In this document: positions 1 through 8,868 of the stretch, piece by piece
Numbering within the stretch: position 1 is the first letter of the stretch
Layout: each line of letters starts with the position of its first letter
Origin: Syntrophorhabdaceae bacterium
GTDB lineage: Bacteria > Desulfobacterota > Syntrophorhabdia > Syntrophorhabdales > Syntrophorhabdaceae
NCBI GenBank assembly: GCA_028698615.1
Contig: JAQVWF010000010.1
Location: forward strand, 29,959 to 80,427
Direction of reading: 5' to 3'
DNA: 50,469 bases
Program-made: the position numbers and the translations under genes
The notes under the pieces: generated by a model
The model's input: only the letters and a program-made list of their open reading frames with translations
Databases searched by the model: none
What the model was told of the DNA's origin: nothing

Positions 1-165
1 GGCTACGGTTTCATCGAACAGGATGGTGGTGAGGATGTTTTTGTGCACTTCTCGGCAATTCAGCAGGATGGTTTCAAGTCACTAAAAACCGGCGAAAAGG
101 TGGAATTCGAGATTGTGAAGGGGCCGAAAGGCCCTCAGGCGGCAAACGTAATAAAAGCTGAATAA
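1..165 (+). CDS. Cold-shock protein, CspA family (5' end outside window)
   Basis: The open frame enters from the window edge and ends at the TAA at 163-165. It encodes the last 54 residues of a cold-shock domain, from [10 protein letters not shown] to the end. The RNP2-like motif VFVHFSAI and the C-terminal GPQAANV pattern are typical of CspA-family proteins of about 66 residues, so roughly 12 residues are missing. Family members are small cytoplasmic single-stranded RNA/DNA-binding proteins that melt RNA structure. The start and promoter are not visible. The gene converges on mazG, leaving only 9 bp between the two stop codons. Confidence 0.93.
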   Translation, partial: GYGFIEQDGGEDVFVHFSAIQQDGFKSLKTGEKVEFEIVKGPKGPQAANVIKAE

Positions 166-174
166 ATCAGGGGC

Positions 175-900
175 CTAGTCGCCTGTGTCCTCGAGAGACT
201 TGCTGTCGTTCCAAAGCCTTTCCATCGTATCGGTGTCAGCATCCCGAATATCGGTATTGCTCTCAATGTAACTGAATCTTCGCGTGAACTTGTCCGAGGT
301 TGATCTCAAAGCATCCTCGGGATCTACGGACAGGAAGCGGGCGATGTTGACAATGGTGAAAAGGAGGTCGCCCACTTCTTCCCTGATGTGCCCGGGCTCG
401 CCTGCGGCTTGCGCCTGACGCAGCTCCGCTATCTCCTCGTACATCTTGTCATAGACATCCCCGATCTCCTTCCAGTCAAACCCGACCTTTGCCGCCCTCT
501 TTGTTATCACATACGCCCGAAGAAGCGCCGGCATTGAAGGGGGGATGTTTGCCAGAAGCGAGTAGTCCTGCCTCTCCTCTCTTTTGAGCTCCTCCCACTT
601 CACTTCTATGGGGGCGTCGAGCACCTGTTTCCGGAAGACGTGGGGGTGGCGATGATACATCTTCCCGTAGACGTTGTCAATGACATCCTTAATGTCGAAA
701 GCGCCTCGTTCCTTGCATATCTGGGCGATAAAGACGATGTGGAAGAGGAGGTCCCCAAGTTCCTCCTTGAGTTCCTGCATGTCCTCTTTTTCGATGGCCT
801 CGATGATCTCATAGACCTCCTCGAGCATGAAGGTCTTGAAGGCCGAGACCTTCTGCTTGCGATCCCAGGGACATCCTTCATCGCTTCTGAGCCTCTCCAT
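175..900 (-). CDS. mazG: MazG nucleoside triphosphate pyrophosphohydrolase
   Basis: Hydrolyses (d)NTPs to NMPs plus pyrophosphate in the cytosol (house-cleaning, ppGpp-linked in E. coli). Two tandem MazG domains are visible: the first carries EEVYEIIEAIEKED and EELGDLLFHIV, the second EIAELRQA and EEVGDLLFTIV, i.e. the ExxE...ExxD metal-binding pattern twice. Length 241 residues. The ATG at 900 has no good ribosome-binding site and cuts into the conserved N-terminus: in-frame upstream codons read EPFDRLVWL, which is what MazG proteins usually show before the first domain. An in-frame CTG at 930-928 lies 7 nt after AAAGGAGGGG, so translation may start there on a non-AUG codon, just behind the waaA stop (933-935). 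Last gene of the envelope cluster. Confidence 0.92.
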   Translation of the reverse strand: MERLRSDEGCPWDRKQKVSAFKTFMLEEVYEIIEAIEKEDMQELKEELGDLLFHIVFIAQICKERGAFDIKDVIDNVYGKMYHRHPHVFRKQVLDAPIEVKWEELKREERQDYSLLANIPPSMPALLRAYVITKRAAKVGFDWKEIGDVYDKMYEEIAELRQAQAAGEPGHIREEVGDLLFTIVNIARFLSVDPEDALRSTSDKFTRRFSYIESNTDIRDADTDTMERLWNDSKSLEDTGD

Positions 901-932
901 GAGCCAGACAAGTCTATCGAAGGGTTCCAGTC

Positions 933-2195
933 TCAGACCCCTCCTTTCATCGATAGCCCGGTAAGGCCCCTGATGATTCGCGCGGTCTCGTCCATCACGT
1001 GCCTCTGGTCGGCGACGATGCCGCGGCCGGCCTCCTGTGTCGATCTGTAGAAGGCATCGTCGGTAAGGAGTCTCTTCACGGCCAGGTGCATGTCGCTGCC
1101 TGTCTCGACAAGAAGACCTGCCTTCTTCTCGAGAATAGAGGCGGCAATGTCCCTGAAGTTTTCCGTGTGTGGGCCGAATAACACCGGTGTGCCGACGAAG
1201 AGAGGCTCCAGCATGTTCTGCCCGCCATAGGGCGCAAGAGAACCGCCGACGAAGGCCGCCATGCTCCTCGCATAGATCTCCATGAGGTCCCCCACGGTAT
1301 CGACGATGACGATGTCGGGATTCCCCTGCTGTTCCTTTCCCTTGATCCTGGAATAGCGGGCGGTCCGGAAGGACTTCGAAAGCTCTTCATCGATGGTGAC
1401 GGCGAGATGCAGCTCCCTGGGCGCTATGAAAAGCTTGTAGTCGGGGAAGTCGGCCTTGAGGAGCGTCACTGCCTTGTATATCTCCTCTAGTTCCTTTTCC
1501 TTTATACTTCCGATGGTAATGATCTTTTCGCGGGTGTTTTTGTGGCGCGGGCCTTCGCCGACGGGGCGGTAGTACTTGATATTGCCCGTGACGAAGACAC
1601 GTTCCGTCGCCATTCCGATGGATATAAAACGCTTCCTGTGTTCATCGGACTGTGCGATGACGGCATCGATCCCCGCGAGTACCGGTCTCATGAAGACGGA
1701 CAGTCTCCTGTAGGTTGCAAGGGTATTGTCTGATATGCGGCCATTGACGATGACCACCGGGATGCCCCGCCTGCCTGCTTCCCATATAAGGTTGGGCCAG
1801 ATCTCCGTCTCCACGATGATGATCCCCGACGGCCTGTGGTGGTCGAGGAACCTGGAGACGGAAAACCGAAGGTCGAAGGGAAGGGACGCCGTTTCTCTGC
1901 CCTCTCTGGCACCCTGCCGTTTCTCCAGCATCTCCCGGGCATAGAAGGTGTTTGCTGTGAAAAGAAAATTCCCCGGGCCTCCGTTCATCGCCAGGTAATC
2001 TGCGACGCTCTCGGCTATTATCGCCTCGCCTATCGATGCCCCGTGGATCATGCACGCTCCACGGGCGGGTTTGCCTTTCACGCTGGGTAGAAGGCGCTCG
2101 CGAAAGTTCTTCCTCATCTTTGCGTTGGAAAGGCCGATGACCGTAAAAACGGGTAGGGAGCAAAGGGTGAGGAAATTATAGATCACTTTCCACAT
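933..2195 (-). CDS. waaA: 3-deoxy-D-manno-octulosonic acid (Kdo) transferase
   Basis: Transfers Kdo from CMP-Kdo to lipid A precursor at the inner face of the cytoplasmic membrane (GT30). The N-terminus has a hydrophobic anchor (residues 3-20) and then GASIGE at 52-57, holding the conserved catalytic glutamate of the family. The C-terminal half has the donor-binding GGSLAPYGGQNMLEP segment. Length 420 residues, as usual. No strong ribosome-binding site precedes the ATG at 2195. The frameshifted reading of the upstream acyltransferase ends at 2183, 13 bp inside this gene, so translational coupling is plausible. Whether it adds one or several Kdo residues cannot be told from sequence. Confidence 0.95.
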   Translation of the reverse strand: MWKVIYNFLTLCSLPVFTVIGLSNAKMRKNFRERLLPSVKGKPARGACMIHGASIGEAIIAESVADYLAMNGGPGNFLFTANTFYAREMLEKRQGAREGRETASLPFDLRFSVSRFLDHHRPSGIIIVETEIWPNLIWEAGRRGIPVVIVNGRISDNTLATYRRLSVFMRPVLAGIDAVIAQSDEHRKRFISIGMATERVFVTGNIKYYRPVGEGPRHKNTREKIITIGSIKEKELEEIYKAVTLLKADFPDYKLFIAPRELHLAVTIDEELSKSFRTARYSRIKGKEQQGNPDIVIVDTVGDLMEIYARSMAAFVGGSLAPYGGQNMLEPLFVGTPVLFGPHTENFRDIAASILEKKAGLLVETGSDMHLAVKRLLTDDAFYRSTQEAGRGIVADQRHVMDETARIIRGLTGLSMKGGV

Positions 2196-2844
2196 GCGGC
2201 TTCTTCTGCTTTTTGAGTCAACTGAACGAGGGTTGTCTCGAGTTCTATGCGCTTCTTCTCGATCTCCTCGGCGTCGAGGTCATGCCCTACAAGGATAGGG
2301 TCTCCCCAGAAAAAGACAACCTTTGAGAAGGGATAGGGAAGTATGAAATGGTCCCAGGAATGAAAAGTTTTTTTTTACGTGCACCGTAGCTTACGGGGAG
2401 GAGGGCCTTGCCGGAGAGCCTCGAGAGCTCCACGATACCCTTCTTGACGGCGAAGCGGGGCCCTTTGGGGCCGTCAGGGGTTATGGCGATGTCGATTGTG
2501 TCCCTGAGATCATGGAGAATCTCCCTCAGCGAGGATACGCTGCCCTTTCTATACGAGCCGCGGACGGTGCCTATCCCAAAGTAATTGACTATCCTTGCGA
2601 TGAATTCCCCGTCCCTGTGGCGGCTGATGAGCACCTTTCCCCCGCCGCCTTTCTTTGCGAAGGGCATCATGAGCAGCCTTCCGTGCCAGAAGCAAACGAT
2701 GTAATTGAAGCGGCTCCCCCATTGTTCATCGGGCGGCCGGTTCACGTGTTTGATGCGCAGTGTGAGCCTCAGGGCCCAGAGGAACGCGAAGACCATGGGG
2801 GGCATGACGTGGAGCATGAGGAGGGATTTCATTCTCTTCTTCAT
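2183..2844 (-). CDS. LpxJ-like (DUF374) lipid A acyltransferase, frame interrupted at an A9 run
   Basis: DUF374 acyltransferases add a secondary acyl chain to lipid A; LpxJ of epsilonproteobacteria is the studied member. The N-terminal frame from ATG 2844 shows the family motifs WHGRLLMMPF, ISRHRDGEFIAR and ITPDGPKGPR, then a run of nine A (plus-strand T at 2368-2376). In the original frame the protein ends at 2287 after 185 residues with an unrelated tail. Shifting by one base (reading ten A) continues with SWDHFILPYPFSKVVFFWGD, the expected family C-terminus, and stops at 2183, giving about 220 residues, the usual size. This could be a sequencing error, a real mutation, or transcriptional slippage or -1 frameshifting. 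The start overlaps the msbA stop by one base (TGATG). Confidence 0.85.
2368..2376 (-). other. A9 homopolymer, putative slippage site
   Basis: Nine consecutive A on the coding (minus) strand sit exactly where the acyltransferase changes frame. Adding one A, or a -1 ribosomal shift, restores the conserved C-terminus. Runs of this length are known substrates for RNA polymerase slippage (e.g. Thermus dnaX). Confidence 0.7.
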
Positions 2845-4598
2845 CAGTGTTTTTTCCCTATGGGGATGACCTTTTTGCGCGCCCCTTCCCGGAACTGCAG
2901 CTCGTAGAGCTTTCTGTAGGGTCCCTCCTGTTCGATGAGCGTGGCATGCGGGCCTTCCTGGACGATCATACCCTTGTCTATGACGATGATGCGGTGAGCG
3001 TTGATGATCGTCGAGAGCCTGTGGGCGATGATGATCGTCGTCCTGCCCTTCATGAGGTTCTCGAGGGCCTTCTGGACCTCGATCTCCGACTGGGCATCAA
3101 GGGAGCTCGTCGCCTCGTCGAGGATGAGGACGGGCGCGTTCTTGTAAAGGGCCCTGGCAATGGCGATGCGCTGCTTCTGACCTCCGGAAAGCCGCACTCC
3201 CTTCTCGCCGACGACGGTGTCGTACCCCTTGGGAAGCTTGAGGATGAAATCGTGGGCAAAGGCCATCTTCGCCGCCTCGAAGAGCCGCTCTTCGTCGGGC
3301 TCTACGCCGTAGGCGATATTGCTCCGGATTGAATCGTTGAAGAGGATGACGTCCTGGGTGACGAGGGCGACGTTCCTTCTCAGGGAATCAAGTGTGACGT
3401 CGCGGATGTCGACGCCGTCGACCCTGATGAGGCCCTCGCTGATGTCGTAGAACCTGGGGATCAGGTTGACGAGTGTTGTTTTCCCGGCGCCGCTTTTCCC
3501 GACAACGGCGATCACCTCGTTCTTCTCGATCCTGAGGTTTATGTGGTTGACGATCATTTTCTCATCGTACCGGAATGAGACATTCTCGAACTCTATCACG
3601 CCCTCTATCCTCCCAAGCTCCGCCGAATCGGGTTTTTCGAGCACCTCGGGCTCCCTGTCGATGATCTCAAAGACGCGCTGGCTTGCCGCGAGGCCCTGCT
3701 GGACGTTGTGGTTCTCCTTGTTGATCTTCTTGATGGGTTCATAGAGCATGATGAGGGCTGCCATGAACGCAAAGAACGTTCCGGGGGTGGAGTTTCCCAG
3801 GATGACCTCCCTGCCGCCGTACCAGATGACGACCCCGACGGCAACCCCGCCGATAACCTCCATCACGGGGTGGGACAGTGCGCGGATCTTCGTACGTTTC
3901 ATAGATATGTTGAAGAGCAACTCGTTCTCCGCGGTGAACCTCTTGTTTTCGTACTCCTCCATGGAGAAGGCCTTGACGATCCTCTGGCCGGTGATGGTCT
4001 CATGGAGAAAACTGGTGATACGCGCCATGTATTGCTGGATATGGAGTCCTATCTTCCTGAGCTTCTTGCCGAAGGCCACGATGGGGTAAATGGAGAAAGG
4101 CAGGATAAGAAATGCTATGAGTGTGAGTTTCCATTCCATGCGAAAAGCCACTATGACAAGCCCGATGATGGTGAAGGCGTCTTTCAGGACCGCGGCTACG
4201 GAATCGGAAACGGTGTTCTGGACGAGGGCGACATCGTTGACAATGCGGGAGATGTTCGAGCCCGTCGGTGTCTTGTCGAAGAAGGAGAGGGGCTGCTTCT
4301 GCATATTGTAAAAGACAAGGTTCCTGATATCGGTGACTACCCTTTGGCCCACGTAGCCCATGAAATAGCCCTGGACATACTCAAACGTGCCCTTGAGGAG
4401 GAAAAGAAGCACGACGAGACCGGGCATGATGTAAAGCTTTGACATGTCCTTCTCGAAGAATATGGAGTCAAGGACGGGTTTGACAAGGTATGCGCTTAAG
4501 CTCTGGGCCCCCGAGCACAGCGACATGAAGATCATCGCGATGATAAGCTTTGTCTTGTAGGGGTATGCGAATCTAAGAAGTCTCAGGTAGAGGTTCAT
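2844..4598 (-). CDS. msbA: Lipid A export ABC transporter MsbA
   Basis: Homodimeric ABC flippase moving lipid A-core across the inner membrane. An N-terminal six-helix membrane domain (about residues 1-310) is followed by an ATPase domain with Walker A GKSGAGKT at 367-374, signature LSGGQKQRIAIARAL and Walker B VLILDEATSSLD. Length 584 residues, normal for MsbA. Context (lpxB upstream, acyltransferase and waaA downstream) supports MsbA rather than a generic multidrug half-transporter. Its start at 4598 overlaps the end of lpxB (4595) by 4 bases, so they are co-translated. Confidence 0.95.
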   Translation of the reverse strand: MNLYLRLLRFAYPYKTKLIIAMIFMSLCSGAQSLSAYLVKPVLDSIFFEKDMSKLYIMPGLVVLLFLLKGTFEYVQGYFMGYVGQRVVTDIRNLVFYNMQKQPLSFFDKTPTGSNISRIVNDVALVQNTVSDSVAAVLKDAFTIIGLVIVAFRMEWKLTLIAFLILPFSIYPIVAFGKKLRKIGLHIQQYMARITSFLHETITGQRIVKAFSMEEYENKRFTAENELLFNISMKRTKIRALSHPVMEVIGGVAVGVVIWYGGREVILGNSTPGTFFAFMAALIMLYEPIKKINKENHNVQQGLAASQRVFEIIDREPEVLEKPDSAELGRIEGVIEFENVSFRYDEKMIVNHINLRIEKNEVIAVVGKSGAGKTTLVNLIPRFYDISEGLIRVDGVDIRDVTLDSLRRNVALVTQDVILFNDSIRSNIAYGVEPDEERLFEAAKMAFAHDFILKLPKGYDTVVGEKGVRLSGGQKQRIAIARALYKNAPVLILDEATSSLDAQSEIEVQKALENLMKGRTTIIIAHRLSTIINAHRIIVIDKGMIVQEGPHATLIEQEGPYRKLYELQFREGARKKVIPIGKKH

Positions 4599-5743
4599 GT
4601 TTTCTCGAGAAAGTTTATTATCGCGTCAGCGGCCAGCCGGTAGGAATCCTGCCTTTTCAGCTTATCAACTATCGATCCCAATTCGCCCGCAACGCCCTGT
4701 CTCCCTTTATCTATCATAGAAAGCGCCTCCCTGGCAATGATTTCGGGTTCGAGACGCTGAATGAACTCGTGAAAGACCTCCCTGCCGGCAATGATGTTGG
4801 GAAGACCGATGAAGTCGACGTGGACGATGAGGCGTGCAATGGCATAGGACAGCCAGGATATCCTGTAGATGATGGCCGTCGGCGTCTCAAGGAGCGCCGC
4901 CTCGAGGGTGGCGCTGCCTGAAGCCACGATTGCGGCATCGCAGTATGCCAGGGCGTTATGGGAGTCCTGTCTCACAAGTACGACCCCCGGGATGTTCCGA
5001 AGGAAGGGCCTTACGACCCTCTCGTCTATGTTGTCGGCGAGGGGAAGAAGGACAGTGAGACCGGGAAGGGTTCGACGCATAATGGCCAGAACCTCCGAGA
5101 GGACAGGCATGTGCCGCATTATCTCGTTACGCCTGCTGCCGGGCATGATGGTCAGGATGGGGCCATCCACGGTCATACCAGTTTTGCCGAGGAATTCTTC
5201 ACGGCCCAGGGAGGGCTGCACTGTTGCTGCGAAGGGGTGGCCGATATAGGTCGCCGGGACCCCGGCCTTCGCATAGAGGTCCTCTTCGAAGGGAAGGATG
5301 CAGATGACCATGTCGACATATCTTTTGATCTTCTCCATGCGGCTGCGCTTCCAGGCCCATACCTGGGGCGGGATAAAGTAGATGACGGGAATATGGAGGG
5401 AACGGGCGAAGCGGGCTATCCTCATGTTGAAGCCGGGAAAATCGACAAGGACCACAAGATCGGGGCGCTCCGTCCTGATATGGTACTTGACGGCATCGAA
5501 GGCCCTCTTTATGTGACCCATGTGGGAGACGACCTCGCTGAGCCCGGTGACGGAGATGTCGCGGTAGTCCCTGACGATCGCCACGCCTCGTGCGGCGAGC
5601 CCCTCCGATCCCATGGCGGTTATATGAAAGCTTCCGGTTGTTTGAAGGGAGTCGACGAGATGGCAGGCGTGGGTTTCCCCGGACAGCTCTCCCGCAGATA
5701 TGAATATCTTCTTATCGATGTGATGTATCCTGTTTGCCTGCAA
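4595..5743 (-). CDS. lpxB: Lipid-A-disaccharide synthase
   Basis: GT19 enzyme joining UDP-2,3-diacylglucosamine and lipid X to the tetra-acylated disaccharide on the inner face of the cytoplasmic membrane. The N-terminal signature ISAGELSGETHA and the segments FIPPQVWAWKRSR, GHPF and MPGSRRNEI are all present. No ATG or GTG start is available; TTG at 5743 gives 382 residues, the usual length, with GGGG 5 nt upstream. A second TTG at 5773 would add 10 residues. Either start lies inside the end of the preceding oxidoreductase gene (stop at 5712), so the two are probably translationally coupled. Confidence 0.94.
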   Translation of the reverse strand: MQANRIHHIDKKIFISAGELSGETHACHLVDSLQTTGSFHITAMGSEGLAARGVAIVRDYRDISVTGLSEVVSHMGHIKRAFDAVKYHIRTERPDLVVLVDFPGFNMRIARFARSLHIPVIYFIPPQVWAWKRSRMEKIKRYVDMVICILPFEEDLYAKAGVPATYIGHPFAATVQPSLGREEFLGKTGMTVDGPILTIMPGSRRNEIMRHMPVLSEVLAIMRRTLPGLTVLLPLADNIDERVVRPFLRNIPGVVLVRQDSHNALAYCDAAIVASGSATLEAALLETPTAIIYRISWLSYAIARLIVHVDFIGLPNIIAGREVFHEFIQRLEPEIIAREALSMIDKGRQGVAGELGSIVDKLKRQDSYRLAADAIINFLEKT

Positions 5744-6647
5744 TGCAGCCCCGGATCCTGCTTGCGAGCTCAAGCGCCTTCAGGCCGTCGGTACCGGTGA
5801 CGCTCGGGGTCGGACCGCCTTCGACGGCCCCGACGAACTCGAGCAGTTCATCTTTGACAGGATCCATCTGTGCCGAGGTATACTCCGTTGTATCCGCCTG
5901 CCCGCCTTCATTCCTCATGATGCTTGCAAGTTTTCCCTGCATAAGGTCCAGGGAGAAATACCTGTCCTCTTCGTAAATGGTGAGAGAGCGCTCGCGAAAC
6001 GTGGAGACGCGGCTCGCTGTTATGTTTGCCACGCATCCGCCGGAGAATTCGATGCGGGCGCTGGCGATGTCGGACTGGTCCGTGAAAAAGGGGACGCCCT
6101 GTGCACAGACATCTGTAACCTCCTCGCGGACAAGGGAGAGGACGAGATCGATATCATGGATCATGAGATCAAGGACAACGTCCACATCGGTGGAACGGCC
6201 TGTAAAGGGACTGATCCTGCGGGCCTCGATCAGCCTCGGCCTGTTGATGAGGGGGAGAGCTTGCCTGAACGCGGGGTTGAGCCTTTCGAGGTGCCCCGCC
6301 TGGAGCACGAGTCCCTTCGCGGCCGCCATGTCGATGAGCTCCTTTGCCTCTTCCGGGAGCACCGTGATGGGTTTCTCGAGGAAAACGTGGACGCCCCGCT
6401 CGAGGCAGGCCTTTGCGATAGTATGATGGGACTCGGTGGGGGTTGCGATAACGGCACACGTCACACCCGGCAGGGCATCGGAATAACGGGAGAACGACGG
6501 GACGGCGTACTTGTCGGCGTATTCGGCGGCAAGGGCACCGTCGACATCGACAACGGCGTTCACCTTGACGCCCTCGAATGAGCACAGCTTGCCGAGGTGG
6601 ATGCGACCCATGTGGCCGAGTCCGATAAGGGCTACACTTACCGGCAT
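5712..6647 (-). CDS. Gfo/Idh/MocA family NAD(P)-dependent oxidoreductase (GnnA-like position)
   Basis: N-terminal Rossmann fold with ALIGLGHMGRIHLGKL (residues 6-21) and the family EKP motif in FLEKPITVLPEE, which contributes a catalytic lysine; 311 residues. Family members oxidise or reduce sugars or nucleotide sugars. Placement between lpxA and lpxB, with overlapping ends on both sides, points to a UDP-GlcNAc-derived substrate. GnnA, which oxidises UDP-GlcNAc at C3 to make 3-amino lipid A, is the obvious analogue, but no GnnB aminotransferase lies in the window. Substrate unproven. In many genomes this slot holds LpxI instead. Confidence 0.85.
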   Translation of the reverse strand: MPVSVALIGLGHMGRIHLGKLCSFEGVKVNAVVDVDGALAAEYADKYAVPSFSRYSDALPGVTCAVIATPTESHHTIAKACLERGVHVFLEKPITVLPEEAKELIDMAAAKGLVLQAGHLERLNPAFRQALPLINRPRLIEARRISPFTGRSTDVDVVLDLMIHDIDLVLSLVREEVTDVCAQGVPFFTDQSDIASARIEFSGGCVANITASRVSTFRERSLTIYEEDRYFSLDLMQGKLASIMRNEGGQADTTEYTSAQMDPVKDELLEFVGAVEGGPTPSVTGTDGLKALELASRIRGCIAGKQDTSHR

Positions 6648-7405
6648 ATTCCCCTCGTCGATGACTCTATGAACTCGATGAGGTAGCCGATGTTGTCCCC
6701 GTCCAGCTCCTCCCGGATGATCTTGAGGGAGGTCTTCAGGGGGAGGGCGGACCTGAAAAGGAGGCGATATGCCCTTTTCAGCTTCGTCAACTCGTCCTTG
6801 GAAAAATTGCGTCTTTCAAGACCGACGAGGTTGAGGCCGTAGAGCTTTGCCCTGTCGCCCGCGGCAATGACAAAGGGCGGAACATCCTTTGGGATGCCCG
6901 TGAGTCCGCTGATGAATGCGTATTTCCCGACCCTGCAGAACTGGTGGACGGCACAGAGCCCGCTGAAAATGACGAAATCGGAGACCTCGACATGACCCGC
7001 CAGGGTTGCGCCGTTCGCCATGATGATGTGGTTCCCGACCTTGCAGTCGTGGGCAATGTGGGCATATGCCATGATGAAATTGTTGTCCCCGATCCGCGTG
7101 ACTCCGCCTCCCTTGGCGGTGCCCCTGTTGATGGTGACGTATTCCTTGATGGTGTTGTTCCTGCCTATGACCACCCGGGTGGGTTCGTATTTATAGCCGA
7201 TATCCTGGGGAGGCCCGCCGATGGAAGCAAAAGGGCTCACGATGCATCCTTCGCCTATGGCCGTGTTCCCCTGTACGACCACGTGGCTCTCGAGACGGCT
7301 CCCCGCCGCGATCTCCGCACCCCCTTCTATGATGCAATAAGGGCCGATCTCGACGTCCTCTGCGATCTGCGCGTTCCTGTCAACAATGGCGGTTGGATGT
7401 ATCAC
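6638..7405 (-). CDS. lpxA: Acyl-ACP:UDP-N-acetylglucosamine O-acyltransferase
   Basis: First step of lipid A synthesis: transfers 3-hydroxyacyl from ACP to the 3-position of UDP-GlcNAc (or a 3-amino analogue). Left-handed beta-helix of hexapeptide repeats from residue 2 to about 185, with the catalytic histidine at position 119 in AHIAHDC, then the helical C-terminus RRNFSKDELTKLKRAYRLLF. Length 255 residues. The 3' end overlaps the start of the oxidoreductase gene by 10 bp. fabZ lies 10 bp upstream. Confidence 0.96.
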   Translation of the reverse strand: MIHPTAIVDRNAQIAEDVEIGPYCIIEGGAEIAAGSRLESHVVVQGNTAIGEGCIVSPFASIGGPPQDIGYKYEPTRVVIGRNNTIKEYVTINRGTAKGGGVTRIGDNNFIMAYAHIAHDCKVGNHIIMANGATLAGHVEVSDFVIFSGLCAVHQFCRVGKYAFISGLTGIPKDVPPFVIAAGDRAKLYGLNLVGLERRNFSKDELTKLKRAYRLLFRSALPLKTSLKIIREELDGDNIGYLIEFIESSTRGICR

Positions 7406-7415
7406 TCTGTGTCCC

Positions 7416-7847
7416 TCACTCCTGCTTAAGCATGGCCATAATGCGGGCCTCAGCCACGACGTCGTCCTCGACGAACGCTTTTGCCTCGAAGACCCATATC
7501 TCTCTTCTATGCTTCACAACATCGACGACGAGCCTGAGCTGGTCACCGGGTATCACGGGCTTTCGGAACCGTGCACCGTCAATCCCCGTAAAAAAGACGG
7601 TACCCTTCATGCCAGGGAAGGATTGAAAGGCCAGGACACCGCCGGCCTGCGCCATTGCCTCAAGGATGAGAACGCCCGGCATGATGGGTCTGCCGGGAAA
7701 GTGGCCCTGGAAGAATGGTTCGTTGATGGTCACATTCTTGATGGCGACGATCCGTTTCGCCTCTTCGAACTCGATGACACGATCCACCAGGAGAAAAGGG
7801 TATTTGTGAGGCAGCAGGGTCAGTATCTCATTTATGTCGGTCATCAT
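7416..7847 (-). CDS. fabZ: 3-hydroxyacyl-[acyl-carrier-protein] dehydratase FabZ
   Basis: Dehydrates 3-hydroxyacyl-ACP in type II fatty-acid synthesis and competes with LpxA/LpxD for their substrate, which explains its place in lpx operons. Hot-dog fold protein of 143 residues with [14 protein letters not shown] at 11-24, catalytic His49 in [14 protein letters not shown] and Glu63 in LILEAMAQ. The start overlaps the end of lpxD by 20 bp. Confidence 0.97.
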   Translation of the reverse strand: MMTDINEILTLLPHKYPFLLVDRVIEFEEAKRIVAIKNVTINEPFFQGHFPGRPIMPGVLILEAMAQAGGVLAFQSFPGMKGTVFFTGIDGARFRKPVIPGDQLRLVVDVVKHRREIWVFEAKAFVEDDVVAEARIMAMLKQE

Positions 7848-8868
7848 CTTCCTCCCGTAAGAGTTTCTTTTCCATCTCCTTGATCCTTTCGAAAAGGGCG
7901 GGGAGTTTTTTCATATAAAGCTGGAGTCTCATCCATTCCTTGTGGGGCATGTGCGGGGTTCCCCAGATGAGAGACCCTGCGGGCACGTCCTTGGTGATGC
8001 CTGTTTGGCCCCCGGCCATGACCTGGTCTCCCACGGTCACATGGTCCCTTACGCCTGCCTGACCCGCAAGGACCACGTGGTTCCCGATGTGAGCGCTGCC
8101 GGCGATGCCCACCTGGGACACGATAATGGAATTCTGTCCTATCGTGACATTGTGGGCCACCTGAACGAGGTTGTCGATCTTTGTCCCTCGGCCGATCACC
8201 GTGGTCTCAAGGGATGCGCGGTCGATGGCTGTGTTGGCGCCGATCTCGACATCGTCCTCAATAATGACGGAACCCACCTGGGGTATCTTGGCGTGTTTCG
8301 TACCATCCCAGACATAGCCGAAACCATCGCCGGCTATCACGCTGTTGGCGTGGATGATCACATTCTTCCCGATCGTCGTGTCCCGGTAGATGGTGACGTG
8401 GGGGTAGATGACGCTGCCTTCGCCGATGGTGACGTTGGGGCCGATATAGGAGAAAGGATAAACGATGACATTCTCTCCGATACGCGCCTTCTTCTCTATA
8501 CAGGCAAAAGGCCCCACGGAAGCGCTTGCGTCCACGGTCGCCTCGGGGCTGACGAAGGCGCGAGAATCGATGCCGGCAGGCATCGATGGTGCCTCCAGGA
8601 ACATCCCCGCCACATCTATGCTGGCAAGGTCCGGGTTGTCGACGACGATCACGTTCATCCCCGCAACATCGTCAAGGGATGTTTTCCTCCCGATTATCAG
8701 TGCCGAAGCCTTGCACTGCGGGACGTGTTTCAGATAGCTGCCATGGGTCAGGAAGCTGATCTGGCCCTCTGTGGCGCCTTGAATGCCGGCAATGCCATGA
8801 ATCGGGATATCCCCGTCACCGATCAGATCTCCCTTGACTGCGGCAGCGATATCCCTCAGCGTGATCAT
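7828..8868 (-). CDS. lpxD: UDP-3-O-(3-hydroxyacyl)glucosamine N-acyltransferase
   Basis: Adds the N-linked 3-hydroxyacyl chain in the third step of lipid A synthesis. An N-terminal UDP-binding domain (about residues 1-100) is followed by a long hexapeptide beta-helix and a C-terminal helix. The catalytic histidine sits in [10 protein letters not shown] near residue 240. Length 346 residues, typical. The start at 8868 shares one base with the ompH stop, so expression is tightly linked to the chaperone gene. Confidence 0.96.
   Translation of the reverse strand: MITLRDIAAAVKGDLIGDGDIPIHGIAGIQGATEGQISFLTHGSYLKHVPQCKASALIIGRKTSLDDVAGMNVIVVDNPDLASIDVAGMFLEAPSMPAGIDSRAFVSPEATVDASASVGPFACIEKKARIGENVIVYPFSYIGPNVTIGEGSVIYPHVTIYRDTTIGKNVIIHANSVIAGDGFGYVWDGTKHAKIPQVGSVIIEDDVEIGANTAIDRASLETTVIGRGTKIDNLVQVAHNVTIGQNSIIVSQVGIAGSAHIGNHVVLAGQAGVRDHVTVGDQVMAGGQTGITKDVPAGSLIWGTPHMPHKEWMRLQLYMKKLPALFERIKEMEKKLLREEDDDRHK

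Noticed and set aside
3708-4442. Long plus-strand frame (244 codons) opposite msbA
   Set aside because: Low-complexity charged composition typical of antisense frames in GC-rich genes; msbA on the other strand is unmistakable.
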